DNA of 64,000 bases from Achatina immaculata. Lineage: Eukaryota; Mollusca; Gastropoda; Stylommatophora; Achatinidae. Below are positions 58,394 through 64,000 of this stretch, piece by piece. Below the pieces are notes generated by a model. The model saw nothing but the letters and a program-made list of their open reading frames with translations. It did no database searches and was not told the origin of the DNA. The stretch is from assembly GCA_009760885.1 (NCBI GenBank), contig CM019703.1:10790959-10854958 (forward strand), given 5' to 3'. Position 1 is the first letter of the stretch. Each line of letters starts with the position of its first letter. The position numbers were made by a program, and so were the translations under genes.

Positions 58394-58510
58394 ACTGGAT
58401 GGGCTGTCAGTGTGGCTAGGAAGAAAGTCACTTGCGGATCCTATAATCAACGCAAAAGACAAGGAATTGTGGAGAGAAATGATCGCCTACGCCACGCGGC
58501 ACGGCACTTA
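58190..58510 (+). pseudogene. RTE-type LINE B, 3' end with GA expansion inside the coding region
   Basis: The left half reads RQARFIGHFLRRAKLKHTVA, then TGKKIEERRDRGRQRE. A GA microsatellite (58326-58390) follows where the LINE has a GRQRE-type coding stretch. The right half, in another frame, reads KLLDGLSVWLGRKSLADP, then KDKELWREMIAYATRHGT and a stop at 58508-58510. Aligned to 48640 the protein is continuous apart from the expansion. Confidence 0.87.
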
Positions 58511-58511
58511 G

Positions 58512-59763
58512 ATTACTTCAAGAGAAGAGTTTATAAAACTGCTGGTTGTTGTGAACACCTCTGGCTGCTGGTTGTTGTGAACACCTCTGGTTACAACACG
58601 TAGCTAATGCATACACATCTTACAACTTTTTCTCAATATTTCTTCCCCTGTATAGTGTGATAGCAGATAAGTTTAGATTCTCTTTTCTAAATGGATCAGA
58701 TATGAGAAACGGCAAAATAGATGTCAAGTTTGATTGGAAAACGAGAAAATAGACAGAAAGTAGATTTTTAAAAAGGGAGGGGAGGGGGAAATCATGACAC
58801 TGCAAGAAACTATGATTTTCCTGGGGGGGGGGGGGGGGAGAAATCCGATTCAGGAAAGCTCGTACACGGTGACCTGGCGCAGATGGACAGACATGTAAGG
58901 TCAAGTGTATTAATATCCCAGGAAATCCGAGGCTAATAAATACGTATATAAACTGATAACATTAGCCTACGCAGATTTTTGTGCCTCAAATGTTAGACAT
59001 GTTTCTGGATATATTTGACCTGCTAATTCCAAAAAATAGCACAAGTTTTCATCTGCCAGCTCTAGATTTTGAGATACAGACATATGCCATATACCACTTT
59101 TTACTTTGCTCCCCCATAATAAATCAGGACATTTTAATGAAATGTTTAATTAATATCTTTTAAGCATGAAGGAAACATTAAAAGTTAAAAGAAAAGTGTA
59201 CTGCATCATCAAAATCTGTTTATGTCATACCAAATGCACAAGTTTATGATACAAACGCTCCACGCATTCGACACATAAGACTTTTGTAAGACTTCAGAGA
59301 GGACAATCCCGGGTAAGATTCCAACAATAGTCTGCCATCATGGGTACTGAGGTAACATAACATGGCGGCTACTGAGACCTCTCACCTTACTATGGGCCGA
59401 TGTCTTAAACTCCCTGCGACGCTAAGGGCATAAGCAGATAGATAAAGAAGAAGCAAGTTCTTGCTGAAAGATTATAACAATGATATAGACTGCAGATGCT
59501 TGTGGTCCTCAGCCTATAGCCTTAAACGTGAGATGATTCACTCCCAGACGGCAACTCATCTAAACAAATTGTGTTACATTTAACTATTCACTTTCGCCTA
59601 ATCACTCTCCCTCGCTCTTTCTTCGGTACTTGATTTACATCTTACATCTTACATCCTTTGTTAAACGTCACATAGGGCTCGCATAGTTGTTTGCCAAGTT
59701 TTCTTGTTCTCGGCGAGTCTTTCAACTTCATCAAGGGATGTTATGCCCACTAAACTGGCTTCT
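58512..59763. other. No gene recognised
   Basis: A G run lies at about 58824-58838. A 22-bp direct repeat (GCTGGTTGTTGTGAACACCT-type) is at 58541-58588. No gene. Confidence 0.45.
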
Positions 59764-59769
59764 CTTAAC

Positions 59770-59916
59770 AAGAGAGAGAGAGAGAGAGAGAGAAGTTACT
59801 GGATGGGCTGTCAGTGTGGCTAGGAAGAAAGTCACCGGCGGATCTCATAATCAACGCAAAAGACAAGGAATTGTGGAGAGAAATGATCGCCTATGCCACG
59901 CGGCATGGCACTTAAC
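59770..59916 (+). mobile_element. RTE-type LINE B, copy truncated within the GA expansion
   Basis: Starts inside a GA tract (59770-59793), then carries the same KLLDGLSVWLGRKS region and ...REMIAYATRHGT as at 58391-58510, ending in TAA. The 6-bp CTTAAC at 59764-59769 and 59911-59916 may be a target duplication that also supplies the stop. Confidence 0.85.
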
Positions 59917-60661
59917 GAATAATGAATAACATATAATGGAGAAGTATGGAATTACCTTATTTGAAAACCCCAGTGTACTTGCGAAATAGACAACCTTAAC
60001 AACGGATGCAGCGATAAAAGGTTCATAATTATGGCATCATGCGAGATTATGAAAAATGTTACACCTAGTTCCCTCCTTATCTCGAGATGAAAGAAAAAAA
60101 AGAAAATGGAAAAATGTAGAAATGGCTCTGAAGAAAGATGCAACGCGGGTGCTGATTGGCCAGAAGAGCAACTGAAAATCTCGAGGAGTTGTTGTAAAAA
60201 CGTAGCTTTTAATTAGCAACATTAGGGAGAAGACATGCAACTTTCTTACAGCATGTCATGAAACGGGAGCAATTAGAGAAGTTGCAAATTAATGAGAGAT
60301 TCATCACAAGAAGGAGTTTGTGCGAGAAAGAAATCTCTAGAAATACGTGGCGATGTAGAAGAGATTAAAATGAAAAGGAAATTTTAATGAATAAAGGTTA
60401 ATAGGGAAATCAGTAGGTGTAATTGACGATCATGTCTTCTTCCCATAGGACTGAATCTTATGTAGTTTCAACGTGACAGCTCTATCAGTTTTCTGTGACA
60501 CCAGACTAGTATCATCTGTTTCTGTCTTCCTCTGCCTCTATTTCCTAATTATATTTCCTGTTACTGTGCTGTCTTTATTTCTACACATTTAAACACATAT
60601 CAGAATAACTGATTATCTCTGCCTTCTAGCTTTGAAGTAATCTAATTCACACTGCTTGGAG

Positions 60662-60664
<3 letters not shown>
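59917..60664. other. No gene recognised
   Basis: AT-rich, no family recognised on either strand. Confidence 0.4.

Positions 60665-60666
<2 letters not shown>

Positions 60667-60708
<42 letters not shown>
60667..60708. repeat. (CT)n microsatellite at the 3' end of a LINE C copy
   Basis: About 20 CT units, i.e. GA on the LINE's own strand. Confidence 0.95.
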
Positions 60709-60711
<3 letters not shown>

Positions 60712-60962
60712 CCTTAAGAGTCCAGGGCACATGGCGCTTCCGCAAAGATTTTCCACAAATGCCTGTCTTTCGCCTTTTTTCTGTTCTTTCCCAGGTGAGC
60801 CCACTATTGCTCAACATCATCTCTGTTGTTCTCCATGTCTCTTTTTGTCTACCCTTATTTCTATTCCCCTTCTGTTTGGAGTGTCTAGGAGGGTTTTTTC
60901 AAGTCACGATCTCTGGCGGAATTCTCGCACATCCGTTGGGGAACCCTAAGGGTCCAGGTAAA
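60709..60962 (-). pseudogene. RTE-type LINE C, 3' fragment ending in (GA)n
   Basis: The minus strand, in shifting frames, gives GRQKETWRTTEMMLSNSGLT, then WERTEKR and KIFAEAPCALDS. These align with GRSKEAWRRTTERMLSNREL, TWTRVEE and ETRCALCD of the copy at 21930-22458. It ends CTTAAGGTTCAGAGAG into the GA tract. Confidence 0.82.
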
Positions 60963-62097
60963 GTGGTTTGAGGAACCCTGCATTGTCAGCTGATCGGAGG
61001 CCGTGTTATCGATTTGGTATTAAATCCCTTCGGTTTTTTAAAATCTGATTCTTCATGCGAGAGGCAGGTGGGCGGCACGTTATATACCGGAAGTGGTCAT
61101 TGAATGTAAGAAAGAATGAGAAGCACTGTCGTACATGGTGAGCACAAAGTCATGCGTGCCTTTGATGAGGGATCAAGATGAAAATAATTGGCGTAGCTCC
61201 GAAAGACTATCCTTTCATCATTTGTATTATAGACTATTTACATCAAGTATTTCAGTGTTTGTACTACAATTTAAACAATGCGTGGACGTCCTTTGTTAAG
61301 TTAGAGAAACAAAGGATCAAGGATCGTAGATTGAAAGTTGTTGGCGGCACATAGACCCCGAGGACTATTTTTTTTTGACGGGCCTCATTCTGTTATCCCC
61401 TTCCGCCGCGTCACAATCTCCCTTATATATATTCTTCCGCTTTCTGATCTTGCGCGGGCGGTGAAACAGCTTTCTGCCCTCGATTCGAAAACATAAAAGC
61501 AAATGTACCATAGGTCAGTAGTTATTAAACTCCGGGGAGTCTATACTAAACTGAAAGAATTTAATGTACCATTAAAATCCGTTTTTCTCTGCAGAATGAC
61601 ATTGATATGCATATCTGAACAGGAAGTGACCCCTGTTATACGATTACTCTCTCCACAGGTCAGATATAGGTCACAGGAAGATGAAAAGAGCAATTTTATC
61701 TCTTGATGTGCGGTCCTCTACAAGAAAAAAAAGAGAAGGGGAAGGGGGGGGGGCGTACTTGCTTTCTCGGTGAGTTTGTAATGTTTTGCAGACATTTTGT
61801 CAATGTTGACGCTATGAATAAAATGCTATATTTTGCTATAAATTGCTATATTTTGCTATAAAACAGTTCAGCGCTCAAGTCCAACCATTTTGTACCGTGT
61901 TGTAAAACGTTGGCCTATCATCTTCCTCTGTTTTGTTTGGCTCTTTGTCCGGTTTTTTTTTTCTTGGTTTCACGTGGTCAGGCCATTAGTAGACAGCTAT
62001 CTAAAGACTACGTCTTTTTTTGTGTCCTTTGAGTTTTCTAGTGACTGTTAGGTTTTCTAACTTTTATATCCTCTTAAGTGCGGATGAAAAAGTAATC
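60963..62097. other. No gene recognised
   Basis: A G run lies at about 61745-61753. Four overlapping GCTATATTTTGCTATAAA copies are at 61822-61862. No domain is recognised. Confidence 0.45.
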
Positions 62098-62478
62098 TGA
62101 TATGGCGGTCAGCGACCCTTTAACTGACATGCTAGTGTCAGGTTTGATGAACCATAGTCTCGCCTCTCTGTTGATACCCTCGCCCCCCCCCCCCCCCACT
62201 CCCAAAAAAAAAGTGTTACCCTGGGCTAAGAAAGCAGTGACGACTACAGACCCCATGATCATGGAGTCTGTTAAAGAAGTATTGCATCCCTTTTTCTCTC
62301 TCTTCCCCCTCCCCCCACCTCGGTTTTCAGCTCCCCCCGCCAGGGACTGAAAGGAAAATGACCACCGTAATCATCTCCCAACTCACCACCATTCTGTGCT
62401 TCAACATCTTCACAGCATCGGCTGCAAAGAACATATACAGGGGTTGGGGGGGGGGGAGATGGGATAGAACAAGAACGA
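62098..62478 (+). mobile_element. SINE-like family A, copy 7
   Basis: ATATGGCGGTCAGCGACCC, TGCTAGTGTCAGGTTTGATG, ATGGAGTCTGTTAAAGAAGT, CACAGCATCGGCTGCAAAGA and a GAACAAGAACGAGAACAAG tail. Expanded by a C run (62185-62199) and a CT-rich insert. Confidence 0.8.
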
Positions 62479-63634
62479 GAACAAGAATTTTTTAAAAATG
62501 TTTGAAAGAAATTTGATCGACTTTTAACGCTTAGAAAATCTTCCTTTTCTTTCTGTACTTATAGACCCCCCCCCCTCCCCACTTTCCCAACGAACGTATC
62601 TTCTCTTCTGTGTATTAGCTCTCATTTAGAGTCTAATATCTTGGGTTACTTCACAATTCTTCGTCTTAAACAATAAATGTTGCTTTAAAAAAAAACGTTT
62701 TTGTATTGGCTTTCAAACGATAGTTTTATAAGATAGGATGTAAATGTGTGCTCGCCCGTGCGTAAAAGTGTATGTGTGTGGAGGAAAAAAAGGGGGGGGT
62801 GGAGGTTGTCACTCCCCATTCCCTTGTTTTGAAATGCAGGATAACTTTCTTGGGCGTTCTTTAGGTGTATTACAACTCTTACATAAGATCAAAGTAGTTT
62901 AAAACATATACACACACAATTCACATAGATTTCAAATTTGTTTATTATTTTACAAAATGATGAGCAAATATAATACATTCATCTCTCTTATATACGAAGC
63001 TACATTTGACAAACGGCGAGGAATCCACAAGACATGTTAATATCTCGCTATAATGTAGTTTATATTACAAAAAAATGTGTTCGGCAAATAATAATGTAGC
63101 ATATTCATTTTCTTTGACAAATGACAAGATAATCGTATGACATTAATGTTTTTCTTTTTTACATACATGATTTAATATCTAATGTATGACAATATGCAAT
63201 ATACATTATGCATCACAAACACACAAACGGAACATATAAATTACAGAAAGATCGATTTTGTTTAAGAAAAATTATTTAATCATTGCTTTCCTGTGTTAGA
63301 TTATATTAGACAATTTTCTGTTTGAAAATGTGTTTTTTTCCACATTTTTTTATACTCGTAAATGAAGTTTTCACTGAAATAGAGTGTCATTGTTATTTTG
63401 AATGGCGCCTTGAGAGACCTCTGGTAAACGTGTGTATAGTTTCACCACAAAGTAATAGGAAGTTGTGGGAAAATCAGAACGATATCTCAAATATGATATG
63501 AGTTAATATAAAGGCCAGTGCTGGAATTCAAATAAAAATTCATACCTTTTCGTTTTTCGGGAAAAAAAGCGTGCAGAAGGCACATGCTACAATCATGGCC
63601 CAGTCAATGCCGTACCTAGGCATGAGCTAAATAA
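62479..63634. other. No gene recognised; AT-rich
   Basis: C and G runs near 62566-62580 and 62791-62801. 62930-63300 is strongly AT-rich, with several AATAAA-type hexamers on the minus strand. It could be a 3' UTR of a gene lying to the right, but nothing confirms it. Confidence 0.35.
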
Positions 63635-63635
63635 G

Positions 63636-63900
63636 TTCACAGCTTAGGGCCTCACTGTTCACAGCTTAGGGCCTTACTGTTCACAGCTTAGAGCCTTACT
63701 GTTCACAGCTTAGGGCCTCACGGTTCACAGCTTAGCGCCTCACTGTTCACAGTTTATGGCCTCACAGTTCACAGCGTAGGGCCTCACAGTTTGCAGCTTA
63801 AGGCCTCACAGTTCACAGCTTAGGACCTCATTGTTCACAGCTTAGGGCCTCACAGTTCACAGCTTAGGGCCTCACAGTTTACAGCTTAGGGCCTCACATT
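63636..63900. repeat. 22-bp minisatellite (~12 copies)
   Basis: Unit GTTCACAGCTTAGGGCCTCA followed by CT or CA, with scattered changes. Confidence 0.96.
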
Positions 63901-64000
63901 CGACATCTTTTTTTTTTAATCTGTTTTTATTTTTTTGGCAGCTAAATGATAAATGTCTTGTCTTGTCTTGTTTCCGTTCTCACATACTTTTCAGTGGTGA

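Overview
This is a transposon- and repeat-saturated stretch of an animal nuclear genome. The LINE, mariner/Tc1, hAT and tRNA-derived SINE families, the long GATA, GA and AGT microsatellites and the AT-leaning composition all point to an invertebrate. The mix of RTE-type LINEs with tandem-repeat 3' tails and tRNA-headed SINEs suggests a mollusc, perhaps a gastropod, but that taxonomic guess is inference only. I find no convincing host protein-coding gene, rRNA, functional tRNA, CRISPR array or prokaryotic operon. Nearly every recognisable protein similarity is to a transposase or a LINE reverse transcriptase, and almost all copies are truncated, frameshifted or interrupted. Most long open frames are by-products of tandem repeats.

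Layout. 0-8.6 kb: short tandem arrays, an AGT/AGC trinucleotide array (2.8-3.4 kb), a tRNA-derived SINE (4.3 kb), a LINE tail (4.5 kb), a 24-bp array and a second SINE family (8.0-8.5 kb). 8.6-13.5 kb: two copies of a ~690-bp block. One is nearly clean; the other carries a complete but dead mariner, a 110-bp insertion and a 29-bp expansion. A second degraded mariner lies between them. 13.6-17.8 kb: a 380-bp TATC array, a 5'-inverted LINE copy, a mariner remnant and a 500-bp GA-rich tract. 17.8-23.3 kb: a nested LINE complex in which an RTE-type LINE sits inside a Jockey/CR1-like LINE bracketed by GATA arrays, followed by another RTE tail and a second Jockey-like copy bracketed by GA tracts. 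24.5-26.3, 28.8-30.0, 32.6-33.5 and 35.5-36.1 kb: large minisatellites of 35, 49, 31 and 45 bp. 38-50 kb: three hAT-type MITEs, three SINE copies, a decayed mariner and LINE tails. 50.2-53.5 kb: a SINE, a LINE copy split by a Tc1-like transposon, and further LINE tails, one with a ~45-bp target duplication. 53.9-55.0 kb: a 42-bp minisatellite with a 246-bp higher-order period. 55-64 kb: more LINE tails, SINEs, homopolymer runs and a terminal 22-bp array.

Nothing here works together as a pathway. The value of the window is as a layered record of transposition. At least two nested insertions can be undone on paper at their target duplications to recover the reading frame of the older element, and several microsatellites can be traced to LINE 3' tails or to expansion inside LINE coding sequence. 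I did not find a new functional system. The most unusual signals are the LINE-microsatellite associations and the higher-order minisatellites.
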